A stretch of 64,000 nt of DNA from Gymnorhina tibicen (lineage: Eukaryota > Chordata > Aves > Passeriformes > Artamidae), in assembly GCA_013399875.1 (NCBI GenBank), contig VXAZ01000598.1, positions 115,686 through 179,685 of the forward strand. Reading direction: 5' to 3'. Below, piece by piece: positions 40,388 through 53,050 of this stretch. The position numbers and the translations under genes are program-made. The notes beneath the pieces are model-generated. The model was given only the letters and a program-made list of their open reading frames with translations. It had not been told where the DNA came from and searched no databases. How positions within the stretch are numbered: position 1 is the first letter of the stretch; the number at the start of each line of letters is the position of its first letter.

Positions 40388-41642
40388 TGAAATCCAGGAT
40401 GAAGGTTGGATTAGCACTCTGCTGCCATCCAGGAATTGAAAAGCCTGAGCTGATGTAATCTGTTATGTTTAGTTGGTTGTTTTGCATGAGGACTAAAAAC
40501 TCTCTCACATCCGTTTCAAATGCTCAAGGACGTCTGCCAAGAGTAAAAAAAGTAAAAAAACAATCAACCCTGAGGAGGTTGCATACCTTCCTGCAGGACA
40601 GGGATCGCTCTGACGCTGGGCATGCTGCTGACAGGAGAGCTCTGTCTTGCCATCACAGCTTGTACAGCCAGAAGAAAATCACACTGAATCATCTTACTGC
40701 TGAAAGAATAATCTTTAACAGAATAAATCCTTGCCATACTCTTTTAGGGGATGTGGACAGTTACTTTGAGGAATTAAATGAGATCATGTCATTTAATAGC
40801 CAAGCTCAGATTTTTCAGTAGTTTTTTCTGCCTGCATTGAAATAGTACTTTTTAATCAGTATTTAAGTGAATTAAATATTTCACTCAAAGATTACTGCTA
40901 AAACTGAAAACCGGTCAGACAAAACCCATCATTTTGTGGGATCTTCCAAAGGAAGTTCAGGAGAATGAGGAATGAGCTGCCCCAACTTCACAACGAAAGG
41001 GGACATCCCCATCCATCATCAGCACTGTCTGCACAGCCTTAACATAGATCCAGGGGGCTGATTCTTCTCCTCTTTACACCATTTCTATTCTGACAAACTC
41101 TGTGATGTTGCTCTTGAATGAAATGAATGTAAATAAACAGAAAAAAAAAATCTCAGTTTCCCCTGTCTCCCCTTTTAGACTTTATTTATCCTGCCAGAGC
41201 CTTGACAAGAAACAGCAAACAAGTGGAGTCCAGTGAAACTGATGAGCCACTGGAGAAATGAAAATTTCTGCACTGAAAAAAATCTACAGGAAAGGAAAAA
41301 AGGAATAAGTCTAGCCATAAATAAACCTCTGAATACTAAAAGTTGTTGCCAGTGAAGTTAGTGGGAACCAAAGCAAACTGAACTCTGTGTGACCAGCTTG
41401 TCACTTGGGAATCCTGTGTCTCAAGTGGGCTAGGGACACTGCCAGTTGGCTGCCAAATAAAATGAAGGACTAGGCTAGAAATACAGGAGAGCAGGGAAGC
41501 CTTTTCTTCATGAATGCAAATTGATAAATACAAAATCAAAATGTTTAATTCTTCTGTCTTGTGAAGAAGATGGGGAAAAGCAACATGCTGTACCTTGTGT
41601 TTTGGTAAGTTGTTCATATACTTGTGGTATGTGTGGGTGTAA

Positions 41643-41714
41643 GGGGGAGGGGAGGGGAGGGGAGNNNNNNNNNNNNNNNNNNNNNNNNNNNNNNNNNNNG
41701 GGAGGGGAGGGGAG
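41643..41714 (+). repeat. (GGGGA)n array with an assembly gap
   Basis: GGGGAGGGGAGG runs on both sides of 35 N (41665-41699). The plus strand has at least five G4 runs with one-base spacers even without the missing part. The true array length is unknown. Confidence 0.9.
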
Positions 41715-41767
41715 ACTACACTCAAGCAAGACTACCTCCTTGTCAGAGGGAGACTGCACTCAAGCAA
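41714..41767 (+). repeat. Short direct repeat beside the G-rich array
   Basis: GACTACACTCAAGCAA at 41714-41729 recurs with one change at 41752-41767, 38 bp apart. It may be the remains of a minisatellite that includes the GGGGA block. Confidence 0.6.
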
Positions 41768-42972
41768 ACATTTGCAGATATTCATCTTATACAGTATATA
41801 ATTACTTGGAACATAGTTCTTCTAATCATGGTTGTCTGTTGGCAGATGTTTACATACACAAGCTCATGCCTGGTTTCACATATATTCTTGGACCAATTAA
41901 TGAACTTAAAATGTTAGGTTGAGGTCTCATATAAGGAAATACTACTGGTAGGTATGAGCTGCCAGCAATTAGCAATAGTAGACAACTTCATCTTCAAAAT
42001 ACAAAGCAACTATCCTCTAAGAAGTGAAAGGAGTACTTCAAAGATGGAAATGAAAATTGCAGCTAAAACCAGTAGAGGAACACAAGTTTAAAGTTATAAT
42101 GAGCAGGTCAATTAAAAATTGATGTCCTACCGCTGACCCCATCACAACTAAAACATGGCAAAGCTTGTTGTAAAAAAACCCAACAACCCAGTATTTCTTC
42201 CACAGTTCTCAGGTCAGCAGAATAATGTAAACCACTGCCCATATCTTCTGGCATAGGATCAACTAAAATTGACACTGGTTTATATTAATAGGTCAGACTG
42301 TAACCTGTGGGACTGAGGAGCCCGTGTAAATCCCACTGGGCAGTCCCTCAGCCCACCCTTAAGTTAACTCATACCTGCACTTCAAACTCATGCCTGCTTG
42401 CTCACTCAGAGGAGATAACAGATGAGTGTGCAGACCCATCCACACATGTACATTTATGCCTGGTAGTAACCACCAGCTGATAAAATCCTATTCTGTAAAT
42501 ATTTATAGGAAATGCTCCTTGTCTAAAACACCAAACAAGATCCGAAAGGACTACATTTCACATTTGGGTTTCTCACAGGAAAAATGTCCTAGAGAGATGA
42601 TAAATAAAAAAAATTACACACAGATGTGGTGAGGAAAAGAAATCATAAAAGGAACCAGCACACTCCCCTAGCAACTAGCCAATATTATTTGGAGTAAGAT
42701 GGAAACTGTATCCTATGCTTGGAGCTAGAAGCCAAAGTAAATTATTACAATGGATTAAAAAATACATGTAATGGAAGAAAACAATATGAACAGAGAGACA
42801 TCTGGCGTACGCATCAGTATCATGGAGGCAATAGGGATACTATGATCTTCCACACTGTCCACTGATTAAAGAGTGAAATAAATCCAGTGTCACTCTCTTT
42901 GGGTTTTAATATTTCTCTGTTGTTTTACTTGTTGAATCCATTACACTTTCCTTTCCAGTGAAAAGCTTAATC
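41768..42972. other. Intergenic, nothing recognised
   Basis: AT-rich DNA between the G-rich array and the LTR. No retroviral internal sequence is visible next to the LTR, which supports a solo LTR. Confidence 0.6.
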
Positions 42973-43593
42973 TGTAATGCCGCGGCGCTCTGTGTCCAGC
43001 TGCGAGGTGACCACAAGCGCCGGGCACCCGCCCGCACGGGAGGGGGTGACGGAGCCGCTCTCGGGCGCGGGAGAGTTGGCCAAGCTCCAGCACGGGTTCG
43101 CCCCACCCGCCCGTGGTGAGGGCGCGCGGAGGAGGCGGAAAGAAAGCAGAGGGACTTCTTCGTGGAGAAACGGGAGAGGGTTTATTGAACGACGGCGAAG
43201 GCGAAGAAGCCAGACAATGCCTGTGACGTGGGGTTTTATACCCCCATGAAATGGGAGGGGAGAGCACATAACAACCAATGGGATAACCGCAATGGGGCGG
43301 TACTGAGGTGGGGAATAGGGTACAGAACCAATGGTAACAGGGGAAGGTGGGGGGGATTAATGTGGGCCAGTGAGGGACCGAGTAACAGAGAACTTTCTAG
43401 AGGAGAAACCAAATATAGGGGAGAAAGGGAGGAGATGGTGGTGGCCAATTACAGGGGTGTGATCGGCATACCCTGCACAGCCCCCTGGGTACTCACCCTG
43501 ACCTTAGGGCTCTTGGGCTCTGTGGGTATCAAACCAATGCACCTCCTGTCCACCTGGTCTTGCTGGCTGTGGTACCAGCCAGGGCACACCACA
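42973..43593 (-). mobile_element. Endogenous retrovirus LTR, probably solo
   Basis: On the minus strand it begins TGTGGTGTGCC (43593) and ends GCATTACA (42973), so TG...CA termini. U3 has four inverted CCAAT boxes (ATTGG near 43280, 43330, 43445, 43537) and TATAAAA at 43240-43234. An AATAAA signal lies at 43186-43181, about 50 bp further. A CpG-rich R-U5 follows (42975-43140). I see no retroviral coding region on either side. A target-site duplication is not evident, so the ends are approximate. The open frames inside are not genes. Confidence 0.7.
43234..43240 (-). promoter_or_regulatory. LTR TATA box
   Basis: Minus strand TATAAAA flanked by GGG and CCCC, about 50 bp before the LTR's own AATAAA (43186-43181). 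That spacing places a short R region between them. Initiation here would run toward ESM1. Confidence 0.6.
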
Positions 43594-46500
43594 GTGTGAA
43601 ACTGTGAACTAAGGTCTTCCATGAAAATTGATGCAGTGGGAATTAATGAAGCTTTGTCAGATATCAACAGCAGAAAATTTGCCATCATTATTTAACTTGT
43701 GGCATAAATATCTTTCAGAGGTGGAAGACCTTCTGGATCAGATCAGAGCTAATTTTTTTTCCAAATTTACAGCATAAATTGTCTTTGTGCCAGCTTACAT
43801 CATAATTACATCACCATAAATAATGTTTGGCACTCCTTTTAGAAGCAGAAAAGGTTTCAACCCTTGGGTTCCATGCTTTACAGGGACCCAACAATCTCAT
43901 ATCAGTGAGCTGTGTTTCCAGTTGTATAATTATGAGAACTACTTTTCTAGTTCTTAGGTAAATAATCTGTCTCTCAAGCAAAAGCAGCCTGTGGGATGGT
44001 CTTGAGGTTATATTTATGCCCTCTGAAAAGTCTGACCCCACCTATTAAAAATCCCCAAGAAATGGCAAACTTCATGATACATGATTATTCTATGCTGATA
44101 CATTGGCACAGCTTATTCACTAGGTTAATAGGCTTTGTTTATTTTACTCTTTAGACAGAGAAACATTCACCTCCACTCTTCAGAACTTTAGCGTTCTGGC
44201 TGCTGTTGCTATCCAATCTTTTGAATGCATGAAGTCGGGAAAAGCAGGAAGCACTAATATCTCTTTAAACATAGGTAAATGTTTAATGCATGACCCTTGT
44301 TGCTCATTTCCAAAAGACAGTCCCTAAACTAAAAATATGTTACCACACATTCCTGAACAATCCAACCTTTTCCCAGGCTTCCTTTACATAAAGCCATAAG
44401 CACAATGCTATATGAGAAGCAGAAATTCAAAGGGAAACACCGAAAGGAAGCTGAGCTGCCAAGTCCAAAATGAAAAGCCAGAAATAGGAAGTAAGAGATA
44501 AGAATCAGGAAAGTGAGATAGCGGCAAGGACTCCCCTTTGTATGATTTCTTTTCTTGTATCTTTTCAATGAATTGCTAATTACTCTTTGTTTCAGCTGTA
44601 ACATAGCAACTCAACTTCACTCTGGTAAAAATAGATGCTTTGGGACATTTCCTACTTGCTGAAGGCAAGAGATGTTTACATGCTTTCTCCAGGCAGACCA
44701 GGTGCTACGCAGAGAACTGGGTAGGCACAAACTGCAGGAGCTACTAATAGAAATGACTGGCTATGGTGGGTTACCTGCAGAGAGCCTCAGGAATGAGAGC
44801 CACAGCTTCTTTGGACCACAGCAAAAATATACTTGCTCGTATGTCCATGTGCAAATACGTGGCATGTCCAGTCTGGGAGCTGCTAGCCAAACCTACTGCA
44901 CATGATTTCTTCTCTGAGTTTGCCGTTGAAATGGAGCTGGGCCCTGTCAGGTCTATGCTGCTTACTGAGCCCACATGGCACTGTCCTGTTCCTCCAAGGG
45001 CTCCAGTCATGGCTGGCTCTGGCTGCAGGACTTCAGCCCTATGTCACCTCTTTGCAGAAAGGGTATTCCCAGTGATTTTACAATCACTGTAATAATCTGC
45101 ATAGCAGAAATTACTGGCTTTCTATCAATTCAGTTATGAATCAAGTCAAATAGTTCTTCTGTGCTTGGAGAAGGTGTTCAAGAGGAAAAAAAATCACAGA
45201 GTGGTGTACAAGTTCTACTACATAGCAGCAAGGATCCATTTTTTCCATGGCGGACAAGTCTGAGTTTGTCACACACCATAAATAGGTATTTGACTTAAAT
45301 GGCAAAACATGATGAAAAAATATGTTGTGACTCTGTTATGCTGAAAACTTTTTTTTAATACTTTCAAGTCATCTACATTTCCAGAGAAAGAAAGTTGTTC
45401 AGTGCCCAAGACCTCCAAGATCTATACCAGGAAATTTCTGAAGAGTACAAGAAAGTCACATACCTTTTCTATACTTCAGAAAATTTGCTTCTCTGAATAC
45501 AATGACTGATCACTCACAGCCCAAAACTCTGCCTTCACACACACCCATCTTATCAATAGTTTTGTCAGGAGCTGTTTCTCCTGTGACACTTCTTGTTTCT
45601 AAGAATCTAAATCACCCCGGATAAGTCATAGGTACACCTAGGGAGAAATAAAGCCTTTCCACACAGAAAAACACTTTTTCAGGACTGATCTTCAAATATT
45701 CTGTTTCTTTATCAATCAAAAAAAAAAACCAAAACAAGATATGAATGACAGTTCTTTGCATGTTCTGCTGGGATGGTCAGGTGTCCATATGGTAAACAGT
45801 TTTAATGCTGAGATAATGTGACAGTTTTGTCCCTCACTGTCTGACATAGTAAATTGATGTAGGAACACACACTCATTTTTTTATTGTCAGGAAGCCTCTG
45901 CTCTCAGTAGTTTTCTGCATAACTAGAATAAAATATTAGACTTAAAAAATTGTTTTCATCAGTTTTTTCAGGACATAAACAGTAACTCAGCAGTCAGTAA
46001 AATTACAAATACCGTATGGATTTTATCCTTTCTCTATGCAATCCAAATGGTAATTGTACTCTGACTCTACCAGTCCCTGATAACTAAGCCAAATTCCCAC
46101 TGAAGAAATGCTTGTTCTCAGTACCTGTGCAGAATCTCAAAGTGCACTGTTTGATTTTTAATTCCTAGGTATAGATATTAGAATCAGATATTTTAGGATT
46201 GGTAGGGAGTATCCTTTTGCTTGTGACTCAAGCTGATCTCTGCTTTCTAAGATAAAAAGTTGATAACCTTATACACCCTAAAGGAAAAAGAACCATACCT
46301 TAAGTATTAATGTGATTTCTACTTTTCTGTACTAAAATATCTTTTGTTGCAATTAAGTAGTGCTATTGTCTCACAACATTTCTGCAAATGTTTTAGTCGT
46401 GTTTTACATATAGTTTTGACTTGACTAAGTAGCTATTTCCTGTAATGAATGACAAACCTATTAAAAGCTTGTTATCTTCTTGTGCTCCATGTGTTGCTAA

Positions 46501-49500
46501 CAAGCAAATCTGTAGTCATATGTGTGAAATGTTGAGTTGTTTAAGTTAGGGTTAGGTGTCCTCATGAGCTAATACTTCCATGTATTCTTTGCAATATAGC
46601 CAGGATGATTTCCTCTGGCAGAGAAAGGTCCATTTGAACTAATTAACTTAGATAAGCAAGCTTATCAAACTTATTTTGATCATCATTTTTCTTTAAGAAG
46701 AAATCTCTCCCTTTCGTAAGTATTCGTCTTTGAAGTATAAAGGTTTTCCAGAATTATTAGGTGATCCCAGAAAGACCAGAAGAGGATTTCTGCATTTCCT
46801 AAGTAATTCAGCTTCAGGGAAGAGACAGACAAGGCCTGAAAGGAGTCAGGACACCAATGGGAACTACTTTTCAGATTTTTCCAGTGTTGTACATACTTGC
46901 TTTCCTTAGGATGAGTGGCTGTTTTATTCCTATTTCTCTCTGCCATACAATCTCTCTGGCTCAGCCTTAATCCTCATTGTACTGTTTTCCACCTTTATTA
47001 TACTGCACTCTGTCTCTGATCTATATGCAAGTTTACTTACGCCACACACAAAAACACCCTGAAAATAGGAGTGCAATAGGCTATATCCCTTCATTCCATC
47101 TTTATTGCTTTCTCTTGTTCACAGTCCTCACACTCCATCCATCTTGTCTATCCCAGCTGAAGCCTCTGAGAGTTTGGATTAACTTGGAGCAAAGTCTCAT
47201 TAAAGGAGACTTTTGGTGGCTGGTCCTCAGGCATTTCCATGCTATATGTAATTGGTATCTACTTCAGTGAACTGGTTTGGACAAAAACTGAATCAACTGA
47301 AACTTGGCTCCCATGAAAAGGGACACCAGTCAGGGTCTCCAAGAACAGTGCAGTTGGAGAGACCTAACACAAGACCATTTTTTTCCCCAGTGTGACAAGA
47401 GGATTTTCACACACATGCTCCCTAAATCCTTTGTCCTTTGCTCCATAAATCATATGGCTGTGTTTTCAAAAATTAATTTTTTTCTTTCCCTGAATTACAC
47501 ATATTGTGAGTGAATGCTGACCCCAAAGACTTAAGTGCTGTGTCACTCATTTCACATGATTTCATGATTTTCACATGATACTTTCAATGTTTTATGATCT
47601 CTGCTGTGTGTTTTTTACTCAAAATATGGAAAGGAATGTTTGCAAACAAGCTCTAATTAGAAAGCAATGAGGCATAACAGCTGCAAATTGCCTGTGACAA
47701 ATTTGGTCTCATTAAGCAACAGAACTGCTAGAAAGCTTAAAATTATAAGTTATAAACCTACAAAGGGCCTAATCGCTTCCAAATCTAGTTTAGCTTGTAT
47801 TTCATTATTTTCAGCTTTCTTAATATATTGCTAGAAGAGGTGTAATAACTAAGCAATATTACAAGTGCAGAACACAACCTTGTGTTTCTACTCAGAAATG
47901 TGATAATTTATATGCTATTATATACACTCAGCATATATGAGAGAATAAAATATAATATGCAAGTAGTCTTGGTTTTTTTATTTTATTCAATGATCAACCT
48001 TATTTATTTGATCAAAACTTGATGGCAATTTTCAGTCATATATTCAAATGCCCAGAAGATTTATTCTTTAAGAAAACTACTTGGGGGAAAAAAAGTATGA
48101 GTGAAATATACAAAGCTGGAGCTATCTTTCTAAGTTGTGGACCTGACAGACTGAATATGTGACTTCTCCATAATGGCATATTATTCTTCTCCTTAACTTT
48201 ATCTCCTAAATTGTCATAAACTGAACATGGGTTATTGTAGATGTTTTCTGACCGTGATAAAATAAGCTTTTGAAGCAAGAAAAAATTCTGAAATAGTTCA
48301 CAATCAGATGCACGATTTCTTAGATGATTTAGCAGATAGCTGCTACTCAATCCTGGGTTCTAATTGTGCCCCACACTGTATTATGGATCCTCCTCCCTAT
48401 GCCAGGGGTTGGCCTGTAATGTTTTGGACTATGAACGCTGGCTGGGTGCTGAGTAAGTGTCTCACCCTGACTGTAAAGAAGCTGCAAAGGGAACACAGAG
48501 GAAGGTCAGCTGCAGATAGTTGTTGACAGTAAGAAATAGCCCCCAAAGCTGTGGTGTACAAGATGTTCCCTCATGTAGATCCCATGAGGCCACTTGGGCC
48601 AGAACTGGGCAAAGTACCTTCAGTGCTGGCTATAGTGGCTTTTTCTGTTTTATAAAACAAGAAACGTTTGGTTTTTCCATTTATAAAGCATTGGATGTAA
48701 AAATAAGAAGTCGGTTTTCTATGATCAGCATAAAGGGAAAGGGTATTTTTGTTTGTCTATTGCCTAAGATAACTGCCTGAAACAGGACTTGGAAACCACT
48801 GACTGTGCAGATGGAAACCCTTTCAAAGTCACCAGAAGTGTTTGTCTGGGCAGATGCTTCCCAGGATGGCTAAGCTGCAACCAAGCATCATGAGGAAGGA
48901 AAAAAAACCCAACCCAGCATTGCTGGTGGAATAACAAACCCTTCCGGAAATTGCTGTCCCAAATATGAGTGTCAAAATGGGTAACCATTACTGTGAGCCT
49001 GACTTCAGTAACTGGGTGCAGGAAAAGCGAGGGGAGGGAAAGAGGCCTGGAAGAAAAACAATTTAAATATCACTTTAGAACTGAATCTAGCTTTTGTATT
49101 TTCTTACCACCAGCAGTGCTCTCACCTCGTGCAGGTACTCTCAATATTTCTGCTCAATGAGGCCAGGACCACTCGATAAAATCAACACCATTGTTCATAA
49201 GACAGAATAGTCTGTCAGAAAGAAAAGTGGTTTTTAATAATTCAGGGCTCTGATGTGCAGCCCCTGTCAAATCTCACTGTGGCACTGCCTGGCTGATTGT
49301 TGCTGCAGCAAAGTCCCATTTCACAGGACAAATTAACTGCAACCACCCATTTCTACTCCTGGAGGAGCACAAACACCACTCTACTCCACTGTGGATATGG
49401 TAACCTCTAAAGTTGATGTACCTAGAATCATGAGCACCACAGCCCCCTGTATCACCCTTTTCAGCATACTCATATTCTCACCTACCTACATTTTACTATA

Positions 49501-50198
49501 GAGCCATGCCAAGGAAACTAGGTTAGAATGCATCCCTTGGGAGTACTGCAGAAAGAAATATTATATTAGTATCAGCAAGTTTATCTTCTGTCTCTGTCAG
49601 TGCAACATCTTCAGTGCTGCAGGAATAATTGCTGCCTCCCCATTTTTCTTTTCATTATGATGTGGATTGTACATAGGAGGAATTTGTTGACAAGGTCTGG
49701 CTGGACCACGTTGAAAGACAGGGCCTCTCAGAACCACCAGTGACAGGGAGCAGTGCAAGTTTCTCCACAGTCCTCCATCAGCATGCACAAAAGCACCAGT
49801 TCTGAGAATAATTGTGAGCTCAGTGCGAATATTTGTTACTTGAACTCTGCTAAGACCAGTTTCCAGACAGGACTGTGGTTTTTGGCAAGGGATGTGCATG
49901 CCCAAGATTTTAACCAGTGAAAGCTACATCACTGTCAATGTGGTCCACTGACATTTTGAGTATGTCACAGTTTTCACACACATACTAGTCCAAAGTCCAC
50001 CCTATTTTCATGCATCTGCTTTTTTCTGATATCAGTTTTCTGGTATTGTTTCTGGGCTGAAAGAATGTTTGTTACCGTTTCAGTTATAAGAGCTTGAGAC
50101 AGACTGACCAGTGCATCCTGATAGGTAACATCCTCTACATTGTTTCAGGATAACCTAAACTAACAACCATGTACCATTTTTCCATTTAAATGGAAATT
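43594..50198. other. Intergenic, no gene recognised
   Basis: Open frames are all short and overlap on both strands. No retroviral gag, pol or env motif appears beside the LTR. No RNA gene or further granzyme exon (no LTAAHC or GDSGG motif) was found. Confidence 0.6.
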
Positions 50199-50652
50199 GT
50201 AGAATCATAGAATCATTTGTGTTGGAAGGGACCTGAAATATCATCTGTTCCAACCCCCCTGCTATGGACAGGGACACCTTCCATTAGACCACGTTGCTCA
50301 AAAGCCCCACCCAACCTGGCCTTGAACAGTTCCAGGGATAGGGCAACCACAGTTTCTGGGCAACCGGTTCCAGTGTCTCACTATCCTCAGAGCAAAGGAT
50401 TTCTTCCCAACATCTCATCTAAACCTACTCTCTCTCAGTTTGAAGCCATTCCCCCTTGTCCTGTCACTACATGCTCTTGTAACAAGTCCCTCCGTATCTT
50501 TCTTGTAGGCTCTCTTCAGGTACTGGAAGGCAGCAGTTAGGTGACCCCAAAGCCTTCTCTTCTCCGGGATGAATAATCCCAGTTCTCTCAGTATTTCATC
50601 ACAGGAGAAGTGCTCCATCCCTCTAATCACCTTCATGGCTCTTCTCTGGAGT
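50199..50652 (-). repeat. CR1 LINE 3' fragment
   Basis: Minus orientation and the longest CR1 here. It shows AGAATCATAGAATCAT, TTGGAAGGGACCTGAAATATC, CCAACCTGGCCTTGAACAG, CCCCCTTGTCCTGTCACTAC, TTTCTTGTAGGCTC, TTCAGGTACTGGAAGGC and the end at TCATGGCTCTTCTCTGGA. It is 5'-truncated. Confidence 0.93.
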
Positions 50653-52933
50653 TGTTAATTAAAAGTTAATGAAATACTTATGACTATTACATTTTAGTAC
50701 AAGAGTGATTAAAGTAATATTTAATTTTTTCATTTACTGATATTGCTACTCTTCTAATTATCCTTATCTTAATTTTCTATGTGGCTGCAGAAAGGCTTGG
50801 TTTTTTTATTGAAAGAAAGATGTTGTAAGAGTGTGTTAATGGGGCAAAGTTTCTGGCTTTTTACCAAAAAATGTATTAATAATTCATAAGAATGAAGTCT
50901 GTGAAATTCTATTGTTTATATATTAAATCTAACATATGCCTTTTTAAGTAGCTAAGGTATATGAATTCCTATTCTATTATTATATAAGGGCTTTTTTTTT
51001 AAAATAAGGGCTTTTCTGCTCATTTTTCTATGATGGTTCCTTGCTTTGAAAAAACCTGTGCCACCTTGAATTGAATTACGATTAAATTAAACGCACTTGT
51101 AACCTGTTACAAATTAATTACAAACTGTTACAAGTCAATCCAAAAAGAGCTCAGTCAGATGATTGTGGGGTTATAAGCATACTGGGGTAGAAGTGTCTGA
51201 AACATCTAGGCCAGGTCACTAATGAGATCAGGATATATTTTTGAAATTAGCAATTTGTAATTAAAAGTTGTAGCAGACATATGAAAATGACTTGCTCTAA
51301 TTTATCTGACTATGATGAACTGACTTATTCAGAGTTCAAAAGAGACTTCTGAGTTTATTTCTTTTTGGCAAGTATCCAAGAAAATTATTTGAAAATCTGA
51401 TGGCTTGTTTTAATTCTGTCTTCTAAATGTTTCTTCCTGATGCCAGATTGAGTTGCCCAAAAGAAAGGTTACTTTTACAGCTTGCTAGATAGTGGGCAGC
51501 TCTGTCATCAGAAGATAAAACAAAGACTTTGACTAGAAGCTGGGGAGGCAGTCCATGCTCCAAACATATCACCACACTTTCAGGCAACAAGAGTTGTTGA
51601 CAATAGATAATGACACCCTCTGTACTGAGAAATAGAAGTTTGTTTTAAAAAATAATTAACAAAATATTGCACATGCAGTGCATTAGATGCACAGCCAAAA
51701 CTAGTACAAAACATCAGGCACTACTGCCCAGCACAAGAGCAGTATGAACCTAAGGACTAAAACTGACTGGCATCTGCACCAAGTGTGATGTGTCACTATG
51801 AGCTGTCAGTCCCCTCTCGTGGATAGAGAGGCAAGGGCTGTCTGTCAGCACTGTGTGTTCTGCATCAGTACCGTACATCACACGTCAGTGCCATTTGCCA
51901 GGTCTTTGCACTGCCTGGTCAGCCTTGGGGGCTATGCCCAGTCATGACTATGTGACAGGCAACAAGCAAGTCAGACCCCTTGGAAAATAATCCTTAGGAA
52001 ATACTGCTTACCTGGAAGACCTCAGTAAAAACAGATGAGGCAAAACTGTGATGGAGAAGTCAGCTCTGAAGAGATGAAGCTGAAAAGTGCAAGCATAGAC
52101 AGGACCATACAGAAGGGGAAAAGGATTCCTGAGGCAGGATCCCTTAATCCACTCATAAATTTCCAATAAAGATAAATATAGCTCAGGAGAGCTGGTGTGG
52201 TAGAAGAAGCCAGTGTTTAGGAACTGGGAGGTACTGTGTGAGGGGACACCTCACAGGCACCTAGAGATTAATGTTAAGGCATGTTGTGGTAAAAGAGACA
52301 AGACTAACTTTCTGTCACTGAATGAAAGTGGAATTGCAAATGCCATGTTAGTATTTAGTAATTTCTGCCACGTGCTGCTGAAAATGAGCTCTTCTCAGTC
52401 TGGTCAAGAATGTGTTTCCAGCTTAATTTTGCCATGCTTTGTTAGTGTCTGTCATTGCAAAACAGTAACATACATGGAGCTACTCTCTGTGGCTTTCCTG
52501 TTTTGAGCTCAGTTCTGAGAACCAGCCCAGCAGTGCTTTCAGCAGTGAATGACACCAGTGAACACCTCCTTTTCCTGGACCTGTCTTCTGCCCGTCTCCA
52601 GCTGCAGAACCAGTTATGCTTCCACCATGTGTTTTCAGAGGTGCTAACAAAATGCAGAACTGTGGCACACTTTGCAGCCCCACTGCAGGACTCCTGCCAC
52701 TTTCCCAGCCCAAAGTGCCCTTCCTCACACGGAGAGGTGGAGAGGTGGGAGGGCTGGCACTCTCTCAATACACTGGTATTTCAAAGCTAGCAAAGGCTTC
52801 CCTCATATTACATGGGGAGGGAATAAAGCCTCAGGGTGGACAGAAACTGAGTCAAGGCTGCTGCTCTGCTAACTGTTGCTGGGGGAGGGGTTACTGGCCC
52901 TGGGGGCTGAGATACCGGCCCTGGTAAGTGGGC
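50653..52933. other. Intergenic, no gene recognised
   Basis: AT-rich at first, then moderately GC-rich from about 52450 toward the N gap, where several overlapping frames of about 100 codons open on both strands. No domain recognised. Confidence 0.55.
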
Positions 52934-53050
52934 NNNNNNNNNNNNNNNNNNNNNNNNNNNNNNNNNNNNNNNNNNNNNNNNNNNNNNNNNNNNNNNNNNN
53001 NNNNNNNNNNNNNNNNNNNNNNNNNNNNNNNNNNNNNNNNNNNNNNNNNN
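52934..53050. other. Assembly gap (117 N)
   Basis: Run of 117 N. The left edge is GC-rich, with GGCCCTGG occurring twice within 40 bp; the right edge is ordinary AT-rich sequence. Content unknown. Confidence 0.99.

Larger units (their letters stand above)
40304..41642. other. ESM1 upstream flank
   Basis: The first 100 bp carry the ETS- and IRF-like motifs listed separately. Beyond that it is AT-rich with no repeats recognised. Confidence 0.6.

Noticed and set aside
41336..41922. Gly/Pro-rich frames across the N run
   Set aside because: They translate the GGGGA array and unknown bases; no real protein.
42906..43599. Arg/Pro-rich and other frames at the CpG-rich block
   Set aside because: They lie within the LTR. 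The CpG-rich block is R-U5, not a host first exon, because TATA and AATAAA flank it in LTR order.
43228..43599. Retroviral coding remnant next to the LTR
   Set aside because: No gag, pol or env motif could be read on either side, so a solo LTR is the simpler reading.
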